Of a DNA stretch of 64,000 bases, positions 1-8,216 are shown piece by piece; within the stretch, counting starts at the first letter, position 1, and each line of letters opens with the position of its first letter. The notes beneath the pieces are model-generated. The model saw only the letters and a program-made list of their open reading frames with translations. It had not been told where the DNA came from and did no database searches. The position numbers and the translations under genes were made by a program. Source of the stretch: an uncultured Bacteroidia bacterium (GTDB taxonomy: Bacteria; Bacteroidota; Bacteroidia; Bacteroidales; F082); NCBI GenBank assembly GCA_902786745.1, contig CADADR010000001.1, forward strand, positions 186,001 to 250,000. The letters run 5' to 3'.

Positions 1-478
1 TTTTGGCTTTCTCGAAACACCATTCATGTCCATCCAGCATTTTCTCGAAGTCATTGGGTAACTTGAACTGCCCCGTAAGGTCAAGAGCAGTTTCGTATAC
101 GGTGAAGTCGTAGATGCCGCGTTTCAAGAGTTTGGTCTTCACGTCGCCTTTCACATCCAGTTGCTCGGGCAACACAATCTTGGCGTAGGTTTCTTTTTTA
201 TATTTTTTCTCTTCAGAATAATAGATCTTGATTACTGGTCCTATGACCGTTTGAGGTCCAGCCCATTTCTCGAAGACCTCGTTTTCGGCGAGGCTTTCCG
301 TGCTTTTGCGCTCCGAAACCAGATTCTTCAAAAGGAGTTGTGGGATGAGAAACGCGACGCACATGCCTGCGATGAGCAAAAGTTTCAAACCCGGACGGGC
401 TTTCTTTTCGTTTTGTCTCTTGTTCTGGGTTTCCTCTTTTTGGGCTCCCAAAACTTCCATGTTTTCTTCTGTTGTCAT
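1..478 (-). CDS. creD: CreD family inner-membrane protein (N-terminal part, truncated by window edge)
   Basis: The first 159 residues are visible; the family is usually about 450 residues, so the C-terminal membrane half lies outside the window. After a charged, Lys/Arg-rich N-terminus comes one membrane segment (about residues 29-48), followed by the family-typical stretch with KWAGPQTVIGPVIKIYY and then VLPEQLDVKGDVKT. CreD proteins are inner-membrane proteins linked to envelope stress and beta-lactam response, but their biochemistry is unknown. The winged-helix regulator and small membrane protein directly upstream on the same strand form the usual Bacteroidota gene neighbourhood for creD. 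The start ATG follows a -7 box by about 50 bases. Family assignment is fairly sure; function is not. Confidence 0.8.
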   Translation of the reverse strand, partial: MTTEENMEVLGAQKEETQNKRQNEKKARPGLKLLLIAGMCVAFLIPQLLLKNLVSERKSTESLAENEVFEKWAGPQTVIGPVIKIYYSEEKKYKKETYAKIVLPEQLDVKGDVKTKLLKRGIYDFTVYETALDLTGQFKLPNDFEKMLDGHEWCFEKAK

Positions 479-526
479 GATGTTAAGTTTTAATGGTTCG
501 TTTATCTTATAAAGTACTTTGAATTT

Positions 527-534
527 CAAAGTTA
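527..534 (-). promoter_or_regulatory. Bacteroidota -7 box for creD
   Basis: Reads TAACTTTG on the minus strand, matching TAnnTTTG, 49 bases upstream of the creD start and downstream of the regulator stop. It suggests creD can be transcribed separately from the two upstream genes. Confidence 0.5.
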
Positions 535-558
535 ATATATCAAAAAAAATAGAGTCTG

Positions 559-858
559 TTATTGTTGGCTATTGACAAATGAGGCAAGTGCTTGAATATG
601 TGCCGAAAACGCAGCCCTTCCCAAATCCGTTATGGCATAACTCGTGTTGGGTTTGCGTCCGATGAATTTCTTTTCGCAGCGGATGTAGCCCAACTCCTCA
701 AGGCTGCGGGCGTGGCTGGCCAGGTTGCCGTCGGTGAGTTCGAGCAGCGACTTCATCGTGGTGAAGTCGACCGACTCGTTGGCCATCAGCACCGACATGA
801 TACCGAGCCGTATCTTGCTCTCAAAGGCCTTGTTCAAACCGTCCAAATTGGCAATCAT
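559..858 (-). CDS. Winged-helix transcriptional regulator
   Basis: A 99-residue protein built almost entirely of one winged-helix DNA-binding domain: an N-terminal helix (AFESKIRLGIMSVLM), a recognition region around TDGNLASHARSLEELGYI, and a wing with KKFIGRKPNTSYAIT. This is the short MarR/ArsR-like type that often sits next to CreD in Bacteroidota. It is co-directional with the membrane protein upstream (3-base gap) and creD downstream, so it probably controls this small operon. The ligand or stress signal cannot be read from sequence. Confidence 0.8.
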   Translation of the reverse strand: MIANLDGLNKAFESKIRLGIMSVLMANESVDFTTMKSLLELTDGNLASHARSLEELGYIRCEKKFIGRKPNTSYAITDLGRAAFSAHIQALASFVNSQQ

Positions 859-861
859 GGC

Positions 862-1464
862 TCACTTGCTCCTTTCATATTTCAGCATAAAGACGATTCC
901 GAAAACGATGTGCAGCACCCCGAAACCGAGGAACCAAGTCAGCAGGGCGTAATCGACCAGGAAGCAATCAATAAGGCCCAAGGCCAACTCGGCATAACCC
1001 AAATAGCGCAAAGCGGGATAACTGAAATGGCTGGCGCTAATGAGTGCCAAGCCATAGAATATCAGCGTTATTGACGAGACGAGGCCATAGTGTTGCTGCA
1101 GCAACAAGGCTGTGCAAAGCAACCCGCCAGCAAGCATCGGCACAAAGAAATTGACCAGCAGGCGACGCATCGTCACGTCCATGGTGAAGCGAAGCTGATG
1201 ACGCTTGGCCTTCAAATAGGCCATGAGGAACACCGTCAAGAAGGCCACAACCAAAAGTACAAGAGCTACAATAATAGTGGTGCGCCACTTGGAAGGGGTA
1301 TTGATGTGATAATCGCCCAAGAAGAAATAGATGTAGGCCGACACCAGTGAGGCCAGAATCCCTACAATGACGATTGATAATCCACTGATAGCCTTGAATT
1401 TGGATGAACGCTCCATCATATCCTTGATGTCGTTCAGCGTATTGAGAGCTTCCTTGTTTTCCAT
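862..1464 (-). CDS. Multi-pass membrane protein of the creD locus
   Basis: A 200-residue protein with a short soluble N-terminus (about 25 residues, acidic/basic mix) followed by about six hydrophobic segments arranged in pairs (roughly residues 27-48, 63-85, 103-122, 127-148, 156-176, 178-193). No enzymatic motif is visible. It lies 3 bases upstream of the winged-helix regulator and starts about 24 bases below a -7 box. Pairing of a small polytopic membrane protein with this type of regulator and creD recurs in Bacteroidota, so it may sense membrane state for the regulator; that role is inference. Confidence 0.65.
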   Translation of the reverse strand: MENKEALNTLNDIKDMMERSSKFKAISGLSIVIVGILASLVSAYIYFFLGDYHINTPSKWRTTIIVALVLLVVAFLTVFLMAYLKAKRHQLRFTMDVTMRRLLVNFFVPMLAGGLLCTALLLQQHYGLVSSITLIFYGLALISASHFSYPALRYLGYAELALGLIDCFLVDYALLTWFLGFGVLHIVFGIVFMLKYERSK

Positions 1465-1487
1465 GGTTTTTAAAGTACTTTGCGCTG

Positions 1488-1495
1488 CAAAGTTA
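1488..1495 (-). promoter_or_regulatory. -7 box for the membrane protein-regulator pair
   Basis: TAACTTTG followed by C on the minus strand, 24 bases before the ATG at 1464. It is divergent from the plus-strand box at 1536. Confidence 0.55.
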
Positions 1496-1535
1496 CAACT
1501 TTTGTTTTACATGGCAAGCGTTTTTAGAAAAAAAT

Positions 1536-1543
1536 TAATTTTG
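1536..1543 (+). promoter_or_regulatory. -7 box directly in front of the DUF3109 gene (possible leaderless mRNA)
   Basis: TAATTTTG ends only 4 bases before the ATG at 1548. With the usual spacing between this box and the transcript start, the mRNA would begin at or very near the start codon. Confidence 0.5.
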
Positions 1544-1547
1544 CAGC

Positions 1548-2111
1548 ATGATTATCCTCGACAATGTAGTCGTCACCGACGAATTCCTGAATGCACAGTT
1601 CTGTTGCTGCCTGCCCCGCTGCAAGGGCTGGTGCTGTGTGGCTGGCGATGCTGGCGCACCTCTCGAAGCCTCTGAAATAGAACAAATTGAAGACAACCTC
1701 GAAGCCATCAAACCGTATATGCGCCCCGAAGGCATCAAAGTCGTAGAAGACAATGACGTTTACGATTACGACGAAATGGGTGAGCTCGTCACGCCTTTGG
1801 TAAACGGCGAGGAATGCGCTTTCGTCTATTTTCACGAGAACGGCACCGCGCTCTGCGCCATAGAAAAAGCGTACTTGGAGGGCAAATGCGACTTCTGGAA
1901 ACCCATCTCATGCCACCTCTACCCTATCCGATTGGTCGAAAAAGACGGTTTCACCCATATCCTTTATCACGAATGGAGCGTCTGCGTGCCCGCCAAGCGC
2001 AAAGGCGAGCACGAGGGCATTCCGCTCTGGAAATTCCTTAAAGGCCCGATGGTGCGCAAGTTTGGAGAGGAATGGTACGCGCGCTTGGAAAAAATGATTC
2101 AGAAGGAATAA
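1548..2111 (+). CDS. DUF3109 family cysteine-rich protein
   Basis: A 187-residue cytoplasmic protein with the family's N-terminal cysteine cluster (FCCCLPRCKGWCCVAGDAGAPL, quoted here only as key spacing: Cys at about residues 18-20, 24, 28-29) and later Cys positions near TALCAIEKAYLEGKCDFWKP, SCHLYPIR and WSVCVPAK. DUF3109 belongs to the broader group of proteins that coordinate a metal or Fe-S centre through CxxxCC-type motifs, but no reaction is established. Length is normal for the family. A strong -7 box lies directly upstream and no ribosome-binding-site-like sequence can fit between, so translation may be leaderless. Confidence 0.85.
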   Translation: MIILDNVVVTDEFLNAQFCCCLPRCKGWCCVAGDAGAPLEASEIEQIEDNLEAIKPYMRPEGIKVVEDNDVYDYDEMGELVTPLVNGEECAFVYFHENGTALCAIEKAYLEGKCDFWKPISCHLYPIRLVEKDGFTHILYHEWSVCVPAKRKGEHEGIPLWKFLKGPMVRKFGEEWYARLEKMIQKE

Positions 2112-2171
2112 ACTAATTTGAGCATTCCGACGTTATATTGTCATAAATTAGCTATCCCAAAACCGCAAGGA

Positions 2172-2915
2172 TTGAAACAACTATTACTCATATTATCCCT
2201 GATGTTATGCTGCCTCGTCGCCGTTGCACAAAACGTTGACGAGCCTCAACACAAACGGATGGATTTCTACGGCTACGTGGTCACCGCCGACAGCCTACGC
2301 CCCATACGCAACACCCATATCATCAGCAAGATGGCGCATTGCGGCACCATCACCAACCAGCAAGGTAAGTTCCATATACAAGCCCGTAGGGTCGACACGC
2401 TTTGGGTGAGTTGCGTCGGATATACACGACGCCTTATAGCCATCGACTCAACGCTCACCAGCGCCGACACCCTCGTCATCCGCTTGCTTCCTGAGACCAT
2501 CACGCTCCGCGAAGTGACCGTGCTCCCCTTTACCAACTACGAATCCTTTAAGGAGATGCTCGTCACCATGCCCAGCATCGAGACCCCTGACGAGATCAAA
2601 CGTTTGAACGAAGACCTTAACGACCTATGGCTAAGCCGTGCGCCATCGGGCAACGGCATGGTCACCATCACAGCCAGTCCGATTCAATACCTCTACGACA
2701 AATACAACAAATCGGCACGACGCCAAGCCACACTGCGACGCAACCGCCGCATGTATAACGAAGTGCTGCGTGAGCAAGGCCGCACCGACGAGCTCCTCCC
2801 CGACTCACTCGATTTCTCTGTCGATTACAAGACGTATGAACTCGACGAAGCCGCCGAAACGGGCAAGCCCAAGGCGATGGTACCCCGAAAGAAATACATC
2901 CGCATAGGGCAATAA
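2172..2915 (+). CDS. Exported carboxypeptidase-regulatory-like domain protein
   Basis: An open frame starts with TTG at 2118, but I prefer the in-frame TTG at 2172 because it begins a clean signal peptide (KQLLLILSLMLCCLVAVAQ) cut after the Ala-Gln pair. The mature protein opens with a CarboxypepD_reg-like beta-sandwich domain (DFYGYVVTADSLRPI... ITNQQGKF... VSCVGYTRR), the module that precedes many TonB-dependent receptors, here without any receptor barrel. The C-terminal 110 residues are charged and helix-rich with no recognised domain. It is probably periplasmic or outer-membrane associated. It sits between DUF3109 and the ComF gene with short gaps, as if in one transcript. Confidence 0.65.
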   Translation: MKQLLLILSLMLCCLVAVAQNVDEPQHKRMDFYGYVVTADSLRPIRNTHIISKMAHCGTITNQQGKFHIQARRVDTLWVSCVGYTRRLIAIDSTLTSADTLVIRLLPETITLREVTVLPFTNYESFKEMLVTMPSIETPDEIKRLNEDLNDLWLSRAPSGNGMVTITASPIQYLYDKYNKSARRQATLRRNRRMYNEVLREQGRTDELLPDSLDFSVDYKTYELDEAAETGKPKAMVPRKKYIRIGQ

Positions 2916-2924
2916 GACAAAACC

Positions 2925-3623
2925 ATGACCTTCCGCGATTGGCTCGATAGCATCATCAACCTATTTTATCCTCGCGTCTGCGCCGCCTGTGGCGAAGCCT
3001 TACTCAAAGACGAAAAGACGGTTTGCCTGAAATGCCGCTATCTGCTTCCTAAGACGGGTTATGAACTGAACCCTGACAATCCCTTGGCACAAACCTTTTA
3101 TGGGCGGGTTAGATTTCACGCTGTCACTGCAGCTTTCTTTTTCGCAAAGTCTGGCAAAGTACAGCACCTCATCCACGAACTGAAATACAAAGGCAACAAG
3201 GATGCGGGCATTTTCCTTGGGCAACAATTAGGGGAAACCATCAAAAGCGCGCCTCTCTTTCAAGGTATCGACTATCTCATTCCCGTACCGCTGCATCCCA
3301 AGCGCGAGCGTCAGCGCGGCTACAACCAAAGCCTGATGATCGCCCAAGGCATCCACGAGGTCACCGGGATCGCCATCGGCGACAAATACCTCATCCGTGC
3401 CGTCAACACGGCCACACAGACCAAGAAATCGGCCGAGGAACGCTATCAAAACGTGAAGGACATCTTCGAAGTGCGTTTCGCCGACGAACTAAAAGGAAAG
3501 CACGTCCTCCTGATCGACGACGTGCTTACCACAGGTGCCACACTTGAATCGTGTGCGCATCAATTGGAAAATATCCCAGTTATTACCATTAGTGCGGCTA
3601 CCGCCGCCTGCGCCGGGAATTAG
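2925..3623 (+). CDS. ComF family phosphoribosyltransferase-like protein
   Basis: A 232-residue protein with an N-terminal zinc-finger-like cysteine pair set (CAACGE ... CLKCR, residues 18-38) and a C-terminal type I phosphoribosyltransferase fold carrying the PRPP-binding signature VLLIDDVLTTGATL (about residues 193-206), plus the ComF-typical LIPVPLHPKRERQRGYNQS. ComF is required for DNA uptake in naturally competent bacteria, probably acting at the inner membrane with single-stranded DNA; in Bacteroidota the role is untested. Its stop codon overlaps the stop of the convergent buk gene by three bases, so the two genes end against each other with no terminator between. Confidence 0.9.
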   Translation: MTFRDWLDSIINLFYPRVCAACGEALLKDEKTVCLKCRYLLPKTGYELNPDNPLAQTFYGRVRFHAVTAAFFFAKSGKVQHLIHELKYKGNKDAGIFLGQQLGETIKSAPLFQGIDYLIPVPLHPKRERQRGYNQSLMIAQGIHEVTGIAIGDKYLIRAVNTATQTKKSAEERYQNVKDIFEVRFADELKGKHVLLIDDVLTTGATLESCAHQLENIPVITISAATAACAGN

Positions 3624-4696
3624 GCTTGGTAGACCTTCGGTGTATCCTCGCCGTTGAGGACACGCAGGCCATTCAATGCCAAGGCCTTCATCTCGTCTTC
3701 GCCAGGATAGACGTAAACGGGAGCGATCTTCTCCACATGGCTCTTCACCAAAGCGCAGAAACCCTTGTCGTAGGCCATACCGCCCGTGAGGAAGATGGCA
3801 TCCACATCCATGCTGAAAGCCGACGCTGCAAGGCCACCGACTTCCTTGGCCACTTGATAGGCCATGGCTTTGTAGACCTTCTCCCATTCCTTGTTGCCAG
3901 CCTTCACGGCGTTCTCCACTTCGAGGGCGTCGTTGGTGCCGAGGTAAGCGACAAAGCCGCCTTTGCCTTTCAGCATCTGGCCGATTTCCTTCTTGGTGTA
4001 TTTGCCACTGAAGCAAGCGTCGACAAGGAAGCCTGCCGGCAACGAGCCAGCGCGTTCGGGGGTGAAGGGGCCGTCGCCGTTCAAGGCGTTGTTGGTGTCG
4101 ACCACGCGACCTTTCTTGTGGGCACTGACCGAGATACCACCACCGAGGTGGATGGCAATGATGTTCATGTCCTCATACTTACGACCGAGGTCTTTGGCCA
4201 GCTGACGGGCGATGATCTTCTGGTTCAAGGCATGGAAGATGGAGATGCGCGGGAACAACGGGTGACCCGAGTAGCGTGCCACTTCGTCCATTTCATCGAC
4301 CACAACGGGGTCGGCAATATAAGCCTTCACACCGATTTCCTTGGCGATGTCGTTGGCAATCAAGCCGCCGAGGTTAGAGGCATGCTCGCCGCTATAACCA
4401 TCGGTAAGGTCCTTGATCATGAGGTCGTTCACCTCGTAAACACCCGAGACGAGCGGACGGAGCAAACCACCACGACCCACGATGCAATCCATTTGCTTGA
4501 CATCAATGCCAGCCTCTTTCAGCTCGCGCATGATGGCTTCGGTGCGGAAGGGCTTCTGGTCGGAGATGTGCTCAAATTTTGCGACTTCCTCAGCGCTGTG
4601 CTTGAGGTTCTTCTTGAAGACTTGTTCCTCACCTTCGAACACAGCAATCTTAGTCGAGGTGGAACCTGGGTTTATCGTTAAGATTTTGTATGCCAT
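3620..4696 (-). CDS. buk: Butyrate kinase
   Basis: A 358-residue acetate/butyrate-kinase family enzyme (ASKHA fold). The N-terminal phosphate-binding loop ILTINPGSTSTKIAVFE is characteristic, followed by IAIHLGGGISVSAHKKGRVVDTNNAL and, near the C-terminus, AIFLTGGMAYD. It converts butyryl-phosphate plus ADP to butyrate plus ATP in the cytoplasm; related enzymes also use branched-chain acyl phosphates. It lies 22 bases downstream of ptb in the same orientation, and the pair together gives substrate-level phosphorylation from acyl-CoA. Length is normal. Whether the true substrate is butyrate or a branched acid cannot be decided from sequence. Confidence 0.95.
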   Translation of the reverse strand: MAYKILTINPGSTSTKIAVFEGEEQVFKKNLKHSAEEVAKFEHISDQKPFRTEAIMRELKEAGIDVKQMDCIVGRGGLLRPLVSGVYEVNDLMIKDLTDGYSGEHASNLGGLIANDIAKEIGVKAYIADPVVVDEMDEVARYSGHPLFPRISIFHALNQKIIARQLAKDLGRKYEDMNIIAIHLGGGISVSAHKKGRVVDTNNALNGDGPFTPERAGSLPAGFLVDACFSGKYTKKEIGQMLKGKGGFVAYLGTNDALEVENAVKAGNKEWEKVYKAMAYQVAKEVGGLAASAFSMDVDAIFLTGGMAYDKGFCALVKSHVEKIAPVYVYPGEDEMKALALNGLRVLNGEDTPKVYQA

Positions 4697-4718
4697 AATA
4701 TTATGTTTTTTGGTTTGT

Positions 4719-5621
4719 TTATGCCATCATAGCGGCCAGAGCGATGGAATACAACTTCGTCTTCGAAGTGTCGCCGCGCGAACTCAGCACACATGGCACT
4801 TTGGCGCCCATGAGCATGGCACCCACTTCGCTCTTGTCGAACTTGGTGCAGCACTTATAGAACACGTTAGAGGCTTCGAGGTTGGGGAACACGAGGCAGT
4901 CGGCATCGCCAGCAACAGGGCTCTTCATGCCCTTGATGGCAGCCGTCTCGGCGTCGGTGGCGAGGTCGAGGCTGATGGGGCCTTCAACGATGCAACCCTT
5001 AATCTGGCCACGCTCGTTCATCTTTGAGATGATGGCGGCATCGACGCAAGCAGGGATGCCAGCGCTCATCTGCTCGGTGGCGGTCACCATGGCAACCTTC
5101 GGGCAGCTGACACCCAGCTTGGTGGCTACGGAGGTCACATATTTGAGCAGCTGTTGTTTCTGTTTGATGTCGGGCAGCGGGATGATGGCGCAGTCGGAGG
5201 CGACCATGAGCTTATGATAGTTGGGGTTTTCGATGACGGCGACATGAGCCAAGGTCACATTGGGCGGGCAGAGGCCGCGTTCCTTGTTGAGGATGGCGCG
5301 CATGTACTTATCGGTGGGCAACAAGCCCTTCATCAGGATGTCGGCTTCGCCGGCGTTGATGAGGTCGCAAGCCATGGCAGCGGCTTTCACGTCAACGGGC
5401 TCGTTGATGATTTTGAAATTGTTGGGGTCGATGTTCTCGGCTTTGCACACTTCTTTGATGACGTTTTCATCACCAAGCAGGGTGGCTTCGATGAGACCTT
5501 CCTTAACGGCAGCGTTCACTGCACAGATGGTGTGGTCGTCGTTGGCATAGGCAGCCACAAGGCGTTTCTTGGGTTTGCTGCGCAAAACCTCAAACATTTG
5601 CTCTAATTTTCTGATTTCCAT
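4719..5621 (-). CDS. ptb: Phosphate butyryltransferase
   Basis: A 300-residue phosphotransacylase of the PTA_PTB family. Diagnostic stretches are GEADILMKGLLPTDKYMRAILNKE (central phosphate/CoA region, positions roughly 91-115), SAGIPACVDAAIISKMNERGQI and VFPNLEASNVFYKCCTKFDKSEVGAMLMGAKVPCVLSSRGDT near the C-terminus. It transfers the acyl group of butyryl-CoA to phosphate, making the substrate for butyrate kinase encoded next. A -7 box sits about 55 bases upstream. The two genes form a two-gene operon for acyl-phosphate ATP generation, suggesting a fermentative lifestyle. Confidence 0.95.
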   Translation of the reverse strand: MEIRKLEQMFEVLRSKPKKRLVAAYANDDHTICAVNAAVKEGLIEATLLGDENVIKEVCKAENIDPNNFKIINEPVDVKAAAMACDLINAGEADILMKGLLPTDKYMRAILNKERGLCPPNVTLAHVAVIENPNYHKLMVASDCAIIPLPDIKQKQQLLKYVTSVATKLGVSCPKVAMVTATEQMSAGIPACVDAAIISKMNERGQIKGCIVEGPISLDLATDAETAAIKGMKSPVAGDADCLVFPNLEASNVFYKCCTKFDKSEVGAMLMGAKVPCVLSSRGDTSKTKLYSIALAAMMA

Positions 5622-5675
5622 AACGTTGTGTTTTATGATTCGAATTTAAATAATCAAAATTATACCTAGATTTTG

Positions 5676-5683
5676 CAAAGATA
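5676..5683 (-). promoter_or_regulatory. -7 box for ptb-buk
   Basis: TATCTTTG followed by C on the minus strand, 55 bases upstream of the ptb start and just beyond the terminator of the preceding operon. Confidence 0.55.
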
Positions 5684-5713
5684 TAAAATAAAAGCGTTCC
5701 CTAAGAAACGCTT
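5684..5713 (-). terminator. Rho-independent terminator of the exported LRR operon
   Basis: On the minus strand a 7-bp stem (AAGCGTT / AACGCTT at 5692-5698 and 5707-5713) with an 8-base loop is followed by TTATTTTAT. It lies 26 bases beyond the stop of the 825-residue LRR gene. Confidence 0.65.
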
Positions 5714-5738
5714 CTAAAAAGATTTCAAATATTTATCA

Positions 5739-8216
5739 TCAATAAAAGATGATATTCAAATCCAGACGTTTTTGCTGCACCGACTCGACGGCACGTTTCT
5801 TCACCTTGGTATTGTAAACCTTCAGCTGTTTCAACGAAGGAATGTTTTCGACGGGCGAGATGCTGCGTACGTTGGTATTGTTGACAAAGAGGTTTTCCAA
5901 ACGCATCAGTCCCGACAAAGGCTTCAACGACTTTACCGGAGTGCCACTGGCGTTGAGCGTGATGAGGTTGTTCATCTTCGAGAGCGGGGCCAAATCGTCG
6001 ACTTGGGTGTTCTCGATGTTGAGCAACTCCAACAGTGTGCTTTCCTCGATAGGTTTCAAGCTGCTGACGGGGTTGTTCTGTGCGTTGAGTTCAATCAGGT
6101 GTTCCTTGTGGGCCAATGGCGTCAGGTCGTGAACGCCCTGGTTGTTGATGGTGAGTCTTTCAAGCCACATGAGGTCGGTGAGCGGGTCCAAAGAAACAAT
6201 GGGGAATTCCGTGCCGATCTCCAACTCCCTCAAGTCGATGACACGCTGCAGCCCAAGGGCATCGGGCATATCCGTTTGCAGCGAGGCGGCATTGCGGAAG
6301 ATGGCTTGCCAAATGGGGTCGAGCCCAGCCCACCAGGTACGCAAAGCCTCTGTCTGATAGACCACATTCACCTGACGCTGACGCTCCTTGAGGGCGACCA
6401 CCTGCGAGCGACCGATGATGGTGCTGTCGGCCAAAATTACCTCAATACTATTATCGTTGGCCAAAGGCGAGAGGTTGTTGACAGGTGTGCTGCTGATATT
6501 CAGCTGCTTCAGGTTGGTCATTTCCTGCAAGGGCTTAAGGTCGTTGATGTAGGTATGTGAGATGTTCAACGACTCGAGGTTGGCCAACCCTTGGATGGCA
6601 AATAGGTTGGGAATCTCGGTATAGGCGATGTTGAGCGACTTCAGGTTGGTCAAACGGCTCACGGGTATCAGGCTCTGCAGGAAGGTGTTGCCTGAGAGGT
6701 CGAGTTCCTGAAGGTTGATGATCTGGTGCAGTTGCTCAGTGGTCGGTTCCTGTCCGACTTTGATCTGCTTCGAGAAGACCGCTTTCCAATAGATGGGGAG
6801 GTCGTTCCACCAGTTTTTCAACGCCTCGGTATCGAAGATGACCAGCGTGAAGGGATTGTCCTTGGTGAAGGCACTGGCTTCAGCGTCATGGATGCCTGAG
6901 TGGTCACAGTAGATCTTGCTCAAGCGACGGTGGCTCTTCAAGGGACTGAGGTCGTAGATGGAGGTGTTGCTGCAGTAGAGTTCACGCAGGTTGTCCATCT
7001 CGCTCAACGCATTCAAATTACTGACAGCAGAACCCGAGATATTGAGGCTTTGGAGGTCTTTCAGGTTGGATATGGGACCAAGGTCACGGACCGAAGTGTT
7101 GCTGATGTCGATGTTTTTCAATTTGGTCAGATCCTGCAAAATGCCAATGCTTGAGACCCGCGTACCACCCAAGTTAACCAGGGTCAGGTCGGGGCAGCTC
7201 TTCAGGTTGGATATCTTGCTGACTTGTGTGTTGGCCACGTTGAGTTTCTCAAGACGACGCAAGGTGGTGAGTGCCGAAAGGTCTTCAACACCCGTATTGG
7301 CCACTTCAAGCTCCTTCAGCATGAGGTTGTATTTCAAAGCCGAGAGATCGTTGATTAACGTGGAGTTGGCACGCAGCACCTCGAGTTTGTTGAGGTTACG
7401 CACGGGCGAAAGGTCTTCGATAGAGGTCTCGGAGACATCCAACCAGGTGAGGTCGGAGAGCTCGCTGAGGGGTTCAAGGGTGATGATTTCACGGATGCCC
7501 GAGATGTCGAGACGCTGCTTCTGGCTGACTTGCTTCAACTTGGCATCAAGAGCATTGTAATCGGTGAGGCCTTCCGTGTTGAATTCCGACAAAGGCGTGC
7601 CGTCGTCAAACAAGACGTCGCTACCCAGACGGTTCTTCCAGTTTTGCGAGAGGCTGTTCCACCAATTGCGGAGGGCCTCTTTTTCGTTGATCTTACTGGT
7701 ATAGATGCTCGCTATCTTGATGCTGTTCTTCTGTCGGTCGAGGTTGATTTCAACGTAACGGTTCTTAGCATTGTCGATGGCTTCGTCGTTGATGGTCTTG
7801 GCCGTCAGATGGCGGGTCAGCGTGGCCTTGAAAAAAATGCTGCCGTCGTCGCGGGTGCTGTTGGCTATGCTTTGCAAATCGAATTTAAAGACGGCCCATT
7901 TGAAGAAGAAGTCGATGTCTTTCAGGTAAGCCTGCACGTCCTTGTTGATGGGAGAAGTGCGGTTCACATCAAGGTCGTCCTCGATCTGTACCTTGTCGTC
8001 AATGAAGATCTTGCTCCAGCTCTCGGTGAATACGATTTCTTTCTCTGCGGCGCTGGCAGTGCTGTCACCAAGGAAATTCATTGTCTCCTCCAAATAGGTG
8101 AGCATGGCCTTAATTTCGTTTTCATATTTGGCGACTTCGTCTTTCGACAGTTTCTGTGCCTGACTACCCATAGCCAGGCCAAACAAGAATATAGCGAGTA
8201 CAGCTATTTTTTTCAT
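5739..8216 (-). CDS. Exported leucine-rich-repeat protein with three EALR-WW modules
   Basis: 825 residues with a signal peptide (KKIAVLAIFLFGLAMGSQAQ). Residues about 20-180 form an N-terminal domain that reads like an NTF2-type alpha/beta fold. Then come three blocks, each opened by the same module (EALRNWWNSLSQNWKNRL near 180, EALKNWWNDLPIYWKAVF near 480, EALRTWWAGLDPIWQAIF near 625) and followed by internalin-like 21-22-residue LRRs (L..L..L..L.V..T.V.DLSPL). It is the last gene of a four-gene cluster with 4-base ATGA overlaps and is followed by a terminator. LRR ectodomains usually bind proteins; a periplasmic or surface scaffold role is likely but unproved. No sorting domain or lipobox is visible. 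Confidence 0.8.
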   Translation of the reverse strand: MKKIAVLAIFLFGLAMGSQAQKLSKDEVAKYENEIKAMLTYLEETMNFLGDSTASAAEKEIVFTESWSKIFIDDKVQIEDDLDVNRTSPINKDVQAYLKDIDFFFKWAVFKFDLQSIANSTRDDGSIFFKATLTRHLTAKTINDEAIDNAKNRYVEINLDRQKNSIKIASIYTSKINEKEALRNWWNSLSQNWKNRLGSDVLFDDGTPLSEFNTEGLTDYNALDAKLKQVSQKQRLDISGIREIITLEPLSELSDLTWLDVSETSIEDLSPVRNLNKLEVLRANSTLINDLSALKYNLMLKELEVANTGVEDLSALTTLRRLEKLNVANTQVSKISNLKSCPDLTLVNLGGTRVSSIGILQDLTKLKNIDISNTSVRDLGPISNLKDLQSLNISGSAVSNLNALSEMDNLRELYCSNTSIYDLSPLKSHRRLSKIYCDHSGIHDAEASAFTKDNPFTLVIFDTEALKNWWNDLPIYWKAVFSKQIKVGQEPTTEQLHQIINLQELDLSGNTFLQSLIPVSRLTNLKSLNIAYTEIPNLFAIQGLANLESLNISHTYINDLKPLQEMTNLKQLNISSTPVNNLSPLANDNSIEVILADSTIIGRSQVVALKERQRQVNVVYQTEALRTWWAGLDPIWQAIFRNAASLQTDMPDALGLQRVIDLRELEIGTEFPIVSLDPLTDLMWLERLTINNQGVHDLTPLAHKEHLIELNAQNNPVSSLKPIEESTLLELLNIENTQVDDLAPLSKMNNLITLNASGTPVKSLKPLSGLMRLENLFVNNTNVRSISPVENIPSLKQLKVYNTKVKKRAVESVQQKRLDLNIIFY

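Noticed and set aside
3626-4681. 351-codon open frame opposite buk
   Set aside because: Shadow of the butyrate kinase gene; composition rich in His/Val as expected for an antisense reading.
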